Shown here: piece after piece, positions 8,553 through 20,200 of the stretch | Layout of the letters: each line of letters opens with the position of its first letter | Numbering within the stretch: position 1 is the stretch's first letter | Source of the DNA: AB-137-C09 sp964458185 | GTDB lineage: Bacteria; Pseudomonadota; Zetaproteobacteria; Mariprofundales; Mariprofundaceae | Direction: 5' to 3' | NCBI GenBank assembly: GCA_964458185.1 | Contig: CAYWFG010000005.1 | Span: 1-64,000, forward strand | DNA length: 64,000 nt | Notes under the pieces: generated by a model | What the model saw: the letters and a program-made list of their open reading frames with translations, nothing else | What the model was told of the DNA's origin: nothing | Database searches by the model: none | Made by a program: the position numbers and the translations under genes

Positions 8553-9124
8553 GGCAAGGTAAGGCTGTGAATAGCTACTGTTTTCCCTAGGCGAAGCCAC
8601 GTACGCCAGCCCGTTGGTGTGATGATACCATCGCTGATATGTAAACGTACATGAATAGCGTATTTTTCTTGCAAATAGCCATCAGCCTTCCATTGCGTGA
8701 TGTCTTCGAGTGAAATCAATGGGATATGCTCTATATTTAGCAAAAATTGCAAGGCGTGTTGCAATGAACGGGTAGTTTTAACCACGCCCGTGGTAACATT
8801 AAGTAGCATCCAACGACTTGCAATCAGATCGGGGGTGACTTGGCGAATAATTTCTTTGCTAGCCACGCTTTGATCCAGCCAATAATTGCGCTGGCGTGTG
8901 ATTTTAAATTGCCAACTCGCCGATACAACCGCACCGTCAGCCAGCAGCTTTTTTATTTTTTCTAAGGGAACCATGCTGTAAGCATCGCAATAATACACGC
9001 TACCATCTGTATAAACAATGGCATCAGCCGCCTGCTTGACTCCAGCCATTGCTGCCCCTGATGCAACCATAGTCATGAAAAACATAAGGGAAACATGAAT
9101 AGTATAACGGTAAAAGATATGCAC
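8549..9124 (-). CDS. DUF4390-like exported protein upstream of ntrY
   Basis: The 191-residue protein has a signal-peptide-like N-terminus ending ASGAAMA before GVKQ. The rest is a beta-rich domain with the pattern of DUF4390 (strand-like segments around AVVSASWQFKITRQRNYWLDQ and a C-terminal GWRTWLRLG). A DUF4390 gene directly upstream of ntrY is a recurrent arrangement in several proteobacterial groups, which supports the call. I prefer the GTG at 9124, which has AGGA with a 7-base spacer, over a TTG at 9130 that is too close to that site. It overlaps ntrY by 4 bp, so it may act with the sensor; the function is unknown. Confidence 0.65.
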   Translation of the reverse strand: MHIFYRYTIHVSLMFFMTMVASGAAMAGVKQAADAIVYTDGSVYYCDAYSMVPLEKIKKLLADGAVVSASWQFKITRQRNYWLDQSVASKEIIRQVTPDLIASRWMLLNVTTGVVKTTRSLQHALQFLLNIEHIPLISLEDITQWKADGYLQEKYAIHVRLHISDGIITPTGWRTWLRLGKTVAIHSLTLP

Positions 9125-9265
9125 GGTCAAATCCTAACGCCTGCTGGTAAATATGCACTGCGCAAATTCCATCTTCATTGCCATTGAAAATTATTTTGCT
9201 AGATTGCGTATTATTGTTGAATGTAATTACTGCTGAAAAACGAGTCGAATTCAGAGGACACAATC

Positions 9266-9664
9266 ATGTCGATAGACTGGAAAGATGAATACTGTACGGG
9301 CGATGATGGTATTGATCAACAACACAAAATTTTATTTCAATACCTAGCTGACCTTGAGGCACACATGGCAACGGGTGATATTAATGATCGCTATATTAAG
9401 AATTTATTGAGTAATCTTGGTATTTTCACCCGTAGCCATTTTTGCTACGAAGAAATCTGCATGCGTACTCACCGATGCTCTATTGCCTCAACCAATAAAG
9501 AACACCATGCAAAATTACTGGCTGCTTTTGGTAAGTATGTGAAGCGTTTTGAAATAGAAGGTACGTCAGAAGACCTTATTCAAAAGCTGCATGACTTTTT
9601 GCACAGTTGGTTGGTCAACCATATTTTAAAAATTGACACCAAACTTCGCGATTGTATTGGTTAG
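9266..9664 (+). CDS. Bacteriohemerythrin-like protein, one ligand changed
   Basis: The 132-residue protein is a single hemerythrin four-helix bundle, which normally binds O2 at a di-iron centre. The ligands H20, H58, E62, H81, H119 and D124 are in the expected motifs (DQQHKILF, SHFCYEE, HHAKL, WLVNHILKID). The position four residues before H81, normally the His of HxxxH, is Asn (N77). Such Asn variants may bind iron differently. The start has an AGAGGAC site 6 bases upstream. It stands alone, divergent from the ntrY operon. Likely role: oxygen or iron binding or sensing in the cytoplasm. Confidence 0.85.
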   Translation: MSIDWKDEYCTGDDGIDQQHKILFQYLADLEAHMATGDINDRYIKNLLSNLGIFTRSHFCYEEICMRTHRCSIASTNKEHHAKLLAAFGKYVKRFEIEGTSEDLIQKLHDFLHSWLVNHILKIDTKLRDCIG

Positions 9665-9723
9665 CATACACAGTATAGCTACTTTTAATAAATCCCCGTT
9701 GCTAAAAGGATCATTCAACACCC

Positions 9724-11115
9724 ATGACTTCCCGAGAACCTTCTGTTATCACCCGTTTTGCCCCCAGTCCTACGGGACTGATTCATTTGGGGAATGTCCG
9801 CACGGCACTTTTAAACTATCTGTTCGCCAAACAACACGGCGGAAAGTTTTTATTGCGCTTTGAAGATACCGACGAAAATCGCTCTCAAAATCAATACATT
9901 GCAGCGATAAAAGAAGACTTATTGTGGCTGGGGCTACCATGGGATGGCAAACCACGTTTTCAAAGTGGGCATGCAAGTGATCATCAACAAGCCTTGGCTA
10001 CATTGGCAGATCTGGGGCATGCCTACCCTTGTTTTTGTTCTGAGCACCAATTGAATTTGGATCGTAAATTAGCAAGTTCTCGCGGTTTGCCGCCGCGTTA
10101 CAATAGTCGCTGTCGCAAGCTCTCTTTGGCTGAACGAACGCAACGGATGAGCAACGAACCTTATGTTTGGCGGTTGGCGATTTATCAGAACGATGATTCG
10201 ATGGTTACCGTTCATGATTTATTGCGTAGCACCGTTGATTTTCATTGCCGTGACTTGGATGATCCTGTGGTTGTGCGCAGTGATGGTAGCTTTACTTTTT
10301 TATTGCCCAATGCCGTAGATGATGCCTTAGATGGCGTTACCCATGCCTTGCGTGGTGACGATCATTTAACCAATTCAGCGTACCAAGTTTGGTTGTTGCA
10401 ACACCTGCAATATACCCCCCCCGTTTATTTGCATCATGGTTTATTGCTAGGAGCCGATGGTGCAAAGCTGTCTAAACGTACGGGCAGTCATAACGTGGCT
10501 GATTTACGCCGTGATGGTTTGTTGCCTGATGCCTTGGTGCAGGCGATGGCACGTTTAGGGCATCCAAACATGCCTGATGATGCGCGTACCATAGATGCGC
10601 TTGCCGCTGCCTTTCAAGCGAAACATATCTCCACCGCTTCTGTTCGCTGGATGGATGAGGGCATGTGGCGGCAGCACAGTCAACGCTTGCATGCGCTTCC
10701 TGTTGCTGATTTAGCGAGCAAAATTAGTGCTTACGCTCCGTCTTGTGACAAGGAACAATTACAGGCTTATGCGAGCTTGATTCAAGCGAACATCAACAAG
10801 GTTGAAGAAGCGCGTGCCTTTTTACGATTAATTGATGCCAGCCACCCCTTGGATGATGAATCCTTCGTGATTAGCAAAGGCGCAGGCGATGATTTTTATG
10901 CCGCAGCCTTGGATGCTTGGCAGCATCATGCAGGGCATTGGAAGCCATGGACACAAGCGATACGCAGCGCAACAGATAAAAAAGGTCGTGCCTTGTTTAT
11001 GCCGCTGCGCATTGCACTGACAGGCTGCACTCATGGCCCTGAAATGGGTGCTGTCATTGCATTTCTTGGTGATGAAGGTGTGAAAGCCCGTTTGGCACAG
11101 ATGCAACAAACATGA
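9724..11115 (+). CDS. gltX: Glutamyl-tRNA synthetase
   Basis: The 463-residue class I synthetase charges tRNA(Glu). The HIGH motif is HLGN at residues 21-24 inside RFAPSPTGLIHLGN, and the KMSKS motif is KLSKR at 248-252. A zinc-binding arrangement typical of bacterial GluRS (CFC near 100, then Y..RC about 25 residues later) is present. The length is normal. The start codon of cysS overlaps its stop by 4 bp (ATGA), so gltX and cysS form one operon. If a second GluRS exists elsewhere, specificity for tRNA(Gln) would need checking. Confidence 0.95.
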   Translation: MTSREPSVITRFAPSPTGLIHLGNVRTALLNYLFAKQHGGKFLLRFEDTDENRSQNQYIAAIKEDLLWLGLPWDGKPRFQSGHASDHQQALATLADLGHAYPCFCSEHQLNLDRKLASSRGLPPRYNSRCRKLSLAERTQRMSNEPYVWRLAIYQNDDSMVTVHDLLRSTVDFHCRDLDDPVVVRSDGSFTFLLPNAVDDALDGVTHALRGDDHLTNSAYQVWLLQHLQYTPPVYLHHGLLLGADGAKLSKRTGSHNVADLRRDGLLPDALVQAMARLGHPNMPDDARTIDALAAAFQAKHISTASVRWMDEGMWRQHSQRLHALPVADLASKISAYAPSCDKEQLQAYASLIQANINKVEEARAFLRLIDASHPLDDESFVISKGAGDDFYAAALDAWQHHAGHWKPWTQAIRSATDKKGRALFMPLRIALTGCTHGPEMGAVIAFLGDEGVKARLAQMQQT

Positions 11116-12497
11116 GTGGTTTACGCCTCTACAATACCATGCAACGCGGCAAAGAGGATTTCACTCCATTGCAAGAGAATGCTGTGGGTATGTACGTTTG
11201 TGGCGTGACCGTTTATGATTATTCCCATGTGGGACATGCGCGGGTAATGGTTGTCTTTGATGTGATTTTCCGTTGGTTATTGGCACTTGGCTATGACGTT
11301 CGCTATGCGCGAAATTTTACCGATGTGGACGACAAAATCATCCAGCGTGCGGCGAAAGATAATATTGCCATTGATACATTAACCGCAACCATGATTGCAG
11401 CCTTTCATGAAGACATGGATGCCTTGGGTTGTTTGCGCCCGACGCTAGAGCCCCGTGCCACCACGCACATGAAAGAAATACAAGCCATGATTGCGACGTT
11501 GATTGAAAAAGAGCAAGCCTATATCAGCAACACAGGGGATGTGTTGTATGCGGTACGAAAATTTTCGCCCTACGGCAAACTTTCAGGTAAAAACATCGAT
11601 CAACTAGAAGCGGGCAGCCGTGTTGCGATAGATAAACAAAAGCGTGACCCTTTAGATTTTGTGTTGTGGAAGCCTGCCAAGGCGGGTGAAGTTGGCTGGG
11701 ATTCACCATGGGGTTATGGTCGTCCCGGTTGGCACATTGAATGCTCAGCGATGAGTTGCGCCCACCTAGGTGCAAGTTTTGATATTCATGGCGGCGGCAT
11801 GGATCTGAAGTTCCCTCATCATGAAAATGAAATTGCCCAAGCCTGTGCTGCCAACGGCGGTGATTTTGCGCGTTATTGGTTACACAATGGTTTTGTCAAT
11901 ATTAACGAAGAAAAAATGTCCAAATCATTGGGTAACTTTTTTACCATTCGTGAAGTATTGGCGCGCTATGATGCTGAAGTATTGCGCATGTTTATACTTA
12001 CCACACATTACCGCTCGCCACTGGATTTTTCTGATGCTTCCTTGGATACTGCAAAAGCAAGTTTGGATCGTCTTTATACCACGCGCCAGCGTTTAGAATC
12101 GACGAATAGGGATGCTGCGCTAAGTTCTGCGCTGCCTGCTGGCTTTACCAAGGCTATGAATGATGACTTTAATACCCCTGAAGCATTAAGTGTATTATTT
12201 GACTGCTGCCACCATATTAATCGCGCTTTAGATAACAATAGCAAAAGTATGAACGACTTGATTGCCTCATTTAAAGCAATGACCGAACACCTTGCTATTG
12301 CCCAACATACGGCAGATCAATGGTTTCAAGGGAATGATGTAACTTTATCCGAGCGTGTTGAAGCACAGATTCAAGCGCGCATGCAAGCGCGTAAAGACCG
12401 TAATTTTGCACGGGCTGATGAGATTCGCGCCACGCTTTTGGCGGAAGGGATTGTGCTTGAAGACAGTCCTGCTGGAACCACTTGGAAGCATAGATAA
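11112..12497 (+). CDS. cysS: Cysteinyl-tRNA synthetase
   Basis: The 461-residue class I synthetase has the CysRS N-terminal zinc/catalytic signature MYVCGVTVYDYSHVGHAR, the conserved Cys-His zinc ligands in HIECSAMS and HHENEIAQ, and the KMSKS loop EEKMSKSLGN near residue 268. The C-terminal helical domain ends ARADEIRATLLAEGIVLEDSPAGTTW, diagnostic of CysRS. It overlaps gltX by 4 bp. About 120 bp of spacer separates it from pfaD, so the two may be transcribed separately. Confidence 0.97.
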   Translation: MSGLRLYNTMQRGKEDFTPLQENAVGMYVCGVTVYDYSHVGHARVMVVFDVIFRWLLALGYDVRYARNFTDVDDKIIQRAAKDNIAIDTLTATMIAAFHEDMDALGCLRPTLEPRATTHMKEIQAMIATLIEKEQAYISNTGDVLYAVRKFSPYGKLSGKNIDQLEAGSRVAIDKQKRDPLDFVLWKPAKAGEVGWDSPWGYGRPGWHIECSAMSCAHLGASFDIHGGGMDLKFPHHENEIAQACAANGGDFARYWLHNGFVNINEEKMSKSLGNFFTIREVLARYDAEVLRMFILTTHYRSPLDFSDASLDTAKASLDRLYTTRQRLESTNRDAALSSALPAGFTKAMNDDFNTPEALSVLFDCCHHINRALDNNSKSMNDLIASFKAMTEHLAIAQHTADQWFQGNDVTLSERVEAQIQARMQARKDRNFARADEIRATLLAEGIVLEDSPAGTTWKHR

Positions 12498-12619
12498 AAA
12501 AGCAGCGCAGTAAAAAATATTGATGGGTGGCAATTTTCTTGCTGGACGAAAAGAAAAAGCTTTCTAATATGCGCACATTCTGAATTTTATATTAAAAGTA
12601 GTGTTTGAGAGAGCCTTTT

Positions 12620-14254
12620 TTGACTAGCGAACCATTTACCCCTGTGCCTTCTGGTCTGTTTTCGCCTATTGGCAAAGCGGTCAGTTTAGATTCCCCTGCT
12701 TGTTTACCGTTGTTACGCAATATTAATTACCCCTTGTTCTTTTTTCGTCAAGAGCGAGGCTGGGTGGTGCAAGCGGGAGAACATAACCCTGCCAATATGG
12801 ATAGTAGCAATACACATCCTTGGCTATCGGTGCTTCCTGCTTTGCCGCTCACTCAACTGGGGAATGCGGGCTTTTGTGCAGATTTGGGGCTTCGTTATGC
12901 TTATGTCGGTGGCTCTATGGCAAAAGGCATCAGTTCAACGCGCTTGGTTCGTGCCTTGGGTCAGGCTGGTATGTTGGGTTTTTTTGGTGCTGCAGGATTA
13001 CCCATAGATGCCGTCGATACAGCGATTGTTCATTTGCAATCAGGCGAGCCATTCCCCTTTGGTTGTAACCTGATTCATAGCCCGACAGAACCTCACCTTG
13101 AAGAAGCCTTGGTTGATTTATACTGTTACCGTTCGGTGCGCTTGATTGAGGCATCGGCATTCCTTGATTTGACATTGCCATTGGTACGCTACCGCACCCA
13201 TGGCATTCATCGCAATGACCAAGGGCAAATCATTACACCCAATCGAATCATGGCAAAAGTATCCCGTGAAGAAATAGCGCGTAAGTTTTTTTCACCGCCT
13301 CCTGCATCTATGTTGCAACGCTTGGTTGATGATGGGGTATTAACTGCCGAGCAAGCGACGCTGGCGGCAAAAATACCGATGGCACAAGATGTTACCGCTG
13401 AAGCTGATTCTGGTGGGCATACCGACAATCGCCCTGCATTGACCTTGTTCCCTACTTTATTGGCATTAAAAAACACGCTGCAACAACAGCATGCATACCA
13501 TCAACGCTTACGTCTTGGTTTAGGCGGGGGTATTGCCACGCCAGCCTCTGCGGCAGCGGCTTTTGCTATGGGAGCTGCTTATTTGGTCACAGGCACGATC
13601 AATCAAGCCTGCATAGAATCAGGCACCAGTGATGTTGTGCGCAAGATACTTGCCCAAACACGGCAAGCAGACATTGCCATGGCTCCCTCGGGTGATATGT
13701 TTGAAATGGGTGTGCATGTGCAAGTGGTCAAACGTGGCACCATGTTCCCCATGCGCGCTACACGTTTGTATGCCCTGTACTGCCAATATGACAGCATTGC
13801 TGCTATTCCAACCAGTGAACGCGACAAATTAGAAAAAATGTGGTTTCGTATGCCTTTAGAGCAAATATGGCAGCAAACGAAAGCTTATTTTTCTCACCGC
13901 GACCCTAAGCAGGTGAAGCGCGCCGAACACGATGAAAAACACCGTATGGCATTGATTTTTCGTTGGTACCTTGGGCAATCGCCTGTTTGGGCAAATACAG
14001 GTGAGGCAGACCGCATGATGGATTATCAGATTTGGTGTGGTCCTGCGATGGGAGCATTTAATGAATGGGTGAAAGACTCATGCCTTGACGCACCATCTGA
14101 TCGGCAAGTCGTTGCCGTGGCACTGAATATTTTGTTTGGTGCGTCGATGCAGTTGCGTCAACAGTGTTGGCGCGGGCAAGGCCTTCACCCCCGTTTAGGC
14201 AACGATGCCTTTTCTCCTATTCCCTTAGAGCAGATTAAGGAGCTTGTCAGTTGA
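12620..14254 (+). CDS. pfaD: PfaD-family enoyl reductase (FMN-dependent, PUFA/polyketide type)
   Basis: The 544-residue protein matches the PfaD family, trans-acting FMN enoyl reductases of PUFA and some polyketide synthases, with a nitropropane-dioxygenase-like barrel. Family marks are MAKGISSTRLVRALGQAGMLG, FGCNLIHSPTEP, the barrel stretch GLGGGIATPASAAAAFAMGA, and the C-terminal WCGPAMGAFNEWV. The start is not ATG: I chose TTG at 12620, which has a GAGAGAG site 6 bases upstream; an in-frame TTG at 12605 is the alternative. Its stop overlaps the TTG start of the large synthase by 4 bp, so the two should be made together. Usual order places pfaD last; here it is first. Confidence 0.9.
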   Translation: MTSEPFTPVPSGLFSPIGKAVSLDSPACLPLLRNINYPLFFFRQERGWVVQAGEHNPANMDSSNTHPWLSVLPALPLTQLGNAGFCADLGLRYAYVGGSMAKGISSTRLVRALGQAGMLGFFGAAGLPIDAVDTAIVHLQSGEPFPFGCNLIHSPTEPHLEEALVDLYCYRSVRLIEASAFLDLTLPLVRYRTHGIHRNDQGQIITPNRIMAKVSREEIARKFFSPPPASMLQRLVDDGVLTAEQATLAAKIPMAQDVTAEADSGGHTDNRPALTLFPTLLALKNTLQQQHAYHQRLRLGLGGGIATPASAAAAFAMGAAYLVTGTINQACIESGTSDVVRKILAQTRQADIAMAPSGDMFEMGVHVQVVKRGTMFPMRATRLYALYCQYDSIAAIPTSERDKLEKMWFRMPLEQIWQQTKAYFSHRDPKQVKRAEHDEKHRMALIFRWYLGQSPVWANTGEADRMMDYQIWCGPAMGAFNEWVKDSCLDAPSDRQVVAVALNILFGASMQLRQQCWRGQGLHPRLGNDAFSPIPLEQIKELVS

Positions 14255-17200
14255 ACAGCAACGGCGAACACCCCCTAACAGAACAAGCTGAATTCACGCC
14301 TTTGGCGATTATTGGCATTGGCAATATTTTTCCACAGGCTGAAAATGTGATGCAGTTTTGGCAGAATATTCGTGATGGCGTTGATGCCATTACCGATATT
14401 CCTGACACTCATTGGGACACGAACACGCTTTACAATCCCGAGCCGACGGCACCCGACCAAGTCTATGGCAATAAGGGTGGTTTTTTACCGAGTGTTGATT
14501 TTGAACCGATGAAATACGGCGTGCTACCCAATGCCTTAGCGGCGATAGATACCTCTCAATTGTTGGGCTTGGTTGCAGTAGAACAAGCACTGGCAGATGC
14601 GGGTTACGGCGAAGGGGTTGCCTTTAATCGTGAACAAGTTAGCGTTATTTTAGGGGTGACGGGTGCTTTGGAGTTGGTGATTCCTTTGGGCGCACGCTTG
14701 GGGCATCCTCGTTGGCGCAAAGCACTGCAAGAAGCAGGCGTTGACCAAGAGACGGCTGATGATGTGATTACCCGTATCGCTGATAGTTACACCCAATGGC
14801 AAGAGAACTCCTTCCCTGGTTTGTTGGGCAATGTGGTTGCAGGGCGTATCAGCAAGCATTTTAATTTTGGTGGAACCAATTGCGTTGTGGATGCGGCCTG
14901 TGGAAGTTCGCTTAGTGCGTTGAATCTTGCTGCCTTGGAATTGGCTGCGGGTCGTTCTGATATGGTAATCACGGGTGGCGTTGACACATTCAATGATGTG
15001 TTTATGTACAGTTGTTTTAGCAAGACCCCTGCGTTATCGCCTTCGGGGCATGCTTGTTCTTTTGATGCTGATGCCGATGGCACAACCTTGGGCGAAGGCA
15101 TTGGTATTGTTGTGTTGAAACGCTTGGCAGATGCCGAACGTGATAATGATCGTATTTATGCTGTGATCAAAGGGCTGGGAACGTCCAGCGATGGTAGTGA
15201 ATCTGCGATTTATGAACCCGACGCAACAGGGCAACAAAAAGCCGTTCGTCGTGCCTATGCACAAGGCGGTGTTGATGTACGCAGCATTGGTTTGATTGAA
15301 GCACACGGCACTGGAACGCGGGTGGGTGATGGTGTAGAAGTCAATGCCTTGCAACAAGTCTTTGGTGCGGCAGATCGTCCGTGGTGCGCGCTGGGTTCGG
15401 TGAAATCTCAAATTGGTCACACCAAAGCTGCTGCTGGGGTTGCAGGGTTAATCAAAAGCAGCTTGGCTTTGTACCACAAAGTATTACCGCCTAGCATTAA
15501 AGTTAAACGCCCTAGAGCAGAAATCACTGCCGAATATTCAGCCTTTTTTATCAATACCGAATCACGCCCTTGGCTGCATAGCCGTGAAAACACCCGCCGT
15601 GCTGGTGTGAGTGCCTTGGGTTTTGGTGGCAGTAATTACCATTGTTTACTTGAAGAACATCAAGCTGAAAAACAAGGGCATGACTGGGTGGATTATGTTC
15701 AATGGTTTGCTTTATCTGCGTCAAGCATCGAAGCCTTGCACAAAACACTATCCGCCATAGAAATTCATGACGATTGGCTAGCATTGCGCCGTCAGGCTGC
15801 GGCAACACGGCAAGCGTTTGATGCTACTGCATCATGCCGTCTAAGCTGGGTGGTTGAATGCCAGCAAACCGATCAGCATGCCCAACGGCGGCATGCTTTG
15901 GCACAATTGCAAAACAATGAAGCAACATGGCAAACCCCTGATGGCGTATTTTTTGCTAGCGGCAATGAAGAGATGCCGATAGCCGTGTTATTTCCTGGGC
16001 AAAGCGCACCTTACCCTCACATGCTGCATGACCTTGCGTTGCATTTTCCTGTGTTTTTTAACGCCTTGGCAAAAGCTGATGCTGATGATCAACAAGGTGA
16101 TCAGCCTTTATCTGAATACATTTACCCCCGTTCCTTTTTTGATGATGAAACAAAAAAAGAAGCGGCAAAAGCATTGCATATTACCACCATCGCACAACCT
16201 GCATTGGGCGCGATTGGCATGGCTGCCCATGCATTATTGAATGCTTTTGCTATTCACCCTGATGCTTATGCTGGGCATAGTTATGGTGAACTTCCTGCAC
16301 TCTGTGCGGCAGGGGTGTTTGACACCGAGGCATTGTACCATTTATCGCGGATTCGTGGTGAATTAATGGCGACAGCAGCGGATGCCAGTGACGGTGCGAT
16401 GCTTGCTGTTTTTGCACCATTGTCGGACATTGAGAAGATGATTCAATCCCAGCAGTGGGATGTGGTGTTGGCTAATCGAAATATGCCCAAGCAGGGCGTT
16501 ATTTCAGGCAGTAGTACAGCGATTGATGTTGCCATGGTGTACCTAAAAACGGTAGATGTTGGTTGTAAAAAACTGGATGTGAATGTTGCCTTTCATAGTC
16601 GTTTTGTCAGTGATGCCGTGGCACCATTGGCAACGCATCTAGCAGCGATTGATTGGCATGAAGCCAAAATCGCTGTGTATGCCAACACAACAGGCGAGCT
16701 TTACCCAAGCGAGCATCATGCCAGTCAACAATTATTAGCAGAGCAGTTGGCAAACCCTGTTGCTTTTGTCGATCAAATAGAAGCGATGTATGCAGCAGGC
16801 ACACGTATTTTTATTGAACTAGGGCCACAGAATCGTTTATCTGCCATGGTGGGTGCTATTTTGGGTGATCAACCCCACCATGCTATAGCGATTGATGCGT
16901 CTCAAGGTCACAGATCCAGCATTTATGATTTTGCTTGTCTTTTGGCACGGTTATCGGCATTGGGGCATGCCGTTGATGGCGCGGCGTGGGATGTAAACAT
17001 TCCTGCCAAACAGCACGATGATAAGCCAGTATTGCGGATTCCCTTGTGCGGTGCGAACCCTTTCACACCTAAAAAAGCGCGTCCTCCACGCCCTAAAGCT
17101 ATTCAGACCAAGCCTTCTGAATCATCGGCGAAGGTTGCTGTATCTTCTCCTGCAATAAGCACGCCAGCAATACAAAAAAAACCATTCCATTCCGAGGTTG

Positions 17201-20200
17201 CGGTGAATAAAAAAATGACAACATCACCAGCACCTGTTGTTGACCAACATGTATTAAGCCAAGGCATACAAACCCTGCAAAGCATTCAAACGCAAACAGC
17301 GCGTTTGCATGAACAATTCTTACATGGACAAGAAGAAGCCACGCGATCTTTAATGGTGTTGCTAGAGCAACAAATGACACCAGTAGCAAACCAAGTCATA
17401 CCAGCGACAGCACCTGTTGCTCCAGCACCTGTTGCTCCAGCACCCGTTGCAGCAACACCTGTTGGTACAACACCCATCCGAAGCACCTTATTGGATACCG
17501 TTGCAGAAAAAACAGGATACCCTGTAGACATGCTGGATGATAGCATGACCTTAGATGGTGATTTGGGTATTGATTCTATCAAGCGCGTAGAGATTCTTGC
17601 CGCCTTGCAAACAGCATTGCCTAATGCGCCTGTAATCACGCCAGAAGATCTTGGTGTATTGCAAACATTAGGGCAAATTATTACCCACTTACAAGGCAGC
17701 ACGGAAGCAGACTCCAACGTGGCTATTGCTCCTGCATTTGTTGATAATGACGATGATCATCATACCGCTGATTGTTTGTTTCAGGTCGTTGCCGAAAAAA
17801 CAGGCTACCCTGTTGCCATGCTAGATCGGAGTATGACCTTAGATGGTGATTTGGGCATTGATTCCATCAAACGGGTAGAAATTCTTGCTGCGCTGCAAAC
17901 GGCATTACCTGATGCCCCTGCGATTACACCAGAAGATTTGGGCGTATTGCGAACCTTAGGTCAAATTATCACCCACCTTGCTGGTTCAGCGACTTCTGCC
18001 GCTGTAGCAAGTTCTGAAAGTAACGACATGATTGCCGAAACACTTTTGCGCGTGGTTGCCGAAAAAACAGGCTACCCCGTCGATATGCTGGATCATGGCA
18101 TGAGTTTGGATACTGATTTGGGTATTGATTCGATCAAGCGGGTGGAGATTCTCGCGGCATTGCAAGATGCGCTGCCAGCGTCACCGACGATCACACCTGA
18201 TCTTTTGGGGCAGTTGCGAACCTTGGCAGATATTATTGCCTTTTTACATCAAGATGAGACTGAAGCTACGGTAGCAGAAACCATTGCAAAACTTGCCACA
18301 GAAACATCAACCGCCATAGATGTCATCGCTAAACCTTCCATTATTCGACAGTGCATTCACTTAACGCCATGGCAACACGATGGACAAAAAATAAGCGTAG
18401 CAAAGAACGCACTGTGTTGGCTAACCGATGATGGCTCGACTGATGCCAAAGCATTGGCTGCGGCATGGCAAAAAGCAGGTTATCAGGTAACAATGATTGA
18501 CCTTGCGACCATGCCTGATGCGCCAGAATACTTGCATGCCTTGGTGTTGCTTACGCCAGAATCAGGCATTAACGATACACAGCTATGGCAATATGTTGCC
18601 TTGCTTCAACAGCTTGAAACGGTATTGCGTTGCACCGAGCAATCGCGTTTGGTTACGGTTTCTCGCTTGAATGGGCAATGCGGTTTTGCAAGCAAAGATG
18701 CACCGTCTATCGTAAACCCTGTATCAGGTGGTTTAGCAGGCTTGCTTAAAACGGTACGATTAGAATGGTCAGAAGTGGCTTGCATGGCAGTGGATCTTGC
18801 ACAAACGCTTACAGATGGCGAAGCTCGGATGAACGATCTGGTGCAAGCAGCATGTCAAAATTTCCCCCCACTAGAAATTGGCATCAGTGAGCATGCTCTG
18901 GTGACGCTTGATTTGGTTGATGCCCCGTTGCCTGATGAGCCAGGCGAATTGCCTGTGGTAGCAGGTGATTTGGTGGTGGTCAGTGGTGGTGCGAGGGGTG
19001 TTACAGCGCATGTGGCTATTGCTTTGGCGAAAGCAACACAGGCAACCTTGTTGTTGCTTGGGCGCAGTCCTTTTCCTGATGATGAGCCAGCATGGTTAGT
19101 GAGTGTCACCGCTGAAACAGAAATAAAGCATGCCCTTATGGCGAATGCTGATACGCCACTGCACCCCCGTGAATTAAATGCTGCCTACCAACAAGTGTTG
19201 TCTGGGCGAGAGATTCGCAGCACCATACAAGCCATTGAAGATGCAGGCGGACGCGCCCTGTACCGTGCGGTGGATATTACCCATGCTGATGATGTTGCAT
19301 GGTTAATTGGCGAAGTTCGCGCTCAACATGGCGGCGTAAAGGGGATTATCCATGGTGCAGGAGTGTTGGCTGATCGTTTGATCGCTGATAAAACCCATGA
19401 ACAATTCTCACAGGTGTACAACACCAAAGTGGCAGGGCTTCGCGCCCTGATGTCGGCGACCAATAATGATCCTGTTGCATTGATGGTCTTATTTTCGTCA
19501 TCCACGGCGCGTTTTGGGCGTGTTGGTCAAGTTGATTATGCCATTGCCAATGAGGTTTTGAACAAAGAAGCACAGCACCAAGCGATGCTTCGTCCTGATT
19601 GCCGCGTCATTGCCCCTAACTGGGGACCTTGGGATGGTGGCATGGTCACGCCAGCATTAAAAGAAATTTTTGCCAATGAAGGCATTGATGTGATTGACCT
19701 CGATGCAGGCGCGGCTTATCTGCTTAATGAGTTGCGCAGTGCGCAAGATGGTGCGGTAGAGATGGTGATTCTTGGTAGTCATGATGCTCAATCGACTGAA
19801 GGTAATAATGATCCTTTAATTGCAACGACTAACCATGCAGCTTTATCACCTGCGCTTGAATTAACTTTATCCCTTGATGATTACCCCTTTCTATCATCCC
19901 ATGTGATGAATCATCAAGCTGTATTACCGATGGCAATGATGGTTGAATGGATGGCACATGCTGCTATTCATCAAAACCCAGGGTTATTATTTCATGGCTT
20001 TGAATCGCTACGGGTACTCAAAGCAATTACCTTACAGCATGCAGAGCATCACATGGTGGCGATGGTTGCGGCTGTTGCAGAACGGCAAGATGGGCAATAC
20101 AGTATTCCTGTTGAAATTCATACCACCCATGAGCATGCAGAACCAACGGTTCATGCGCGTGCATCTATTGTGTTAGTGGAACATTACCCCATTGCGCCGA

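Noticed and set aside
12498..12619. Promoter for the pfa genes in the cysS-pfaD spacer
   Set aside because: TTGCTG and TAATAT occur, but 20 bp apart, with poor -35 agreement; not strong enough to list.
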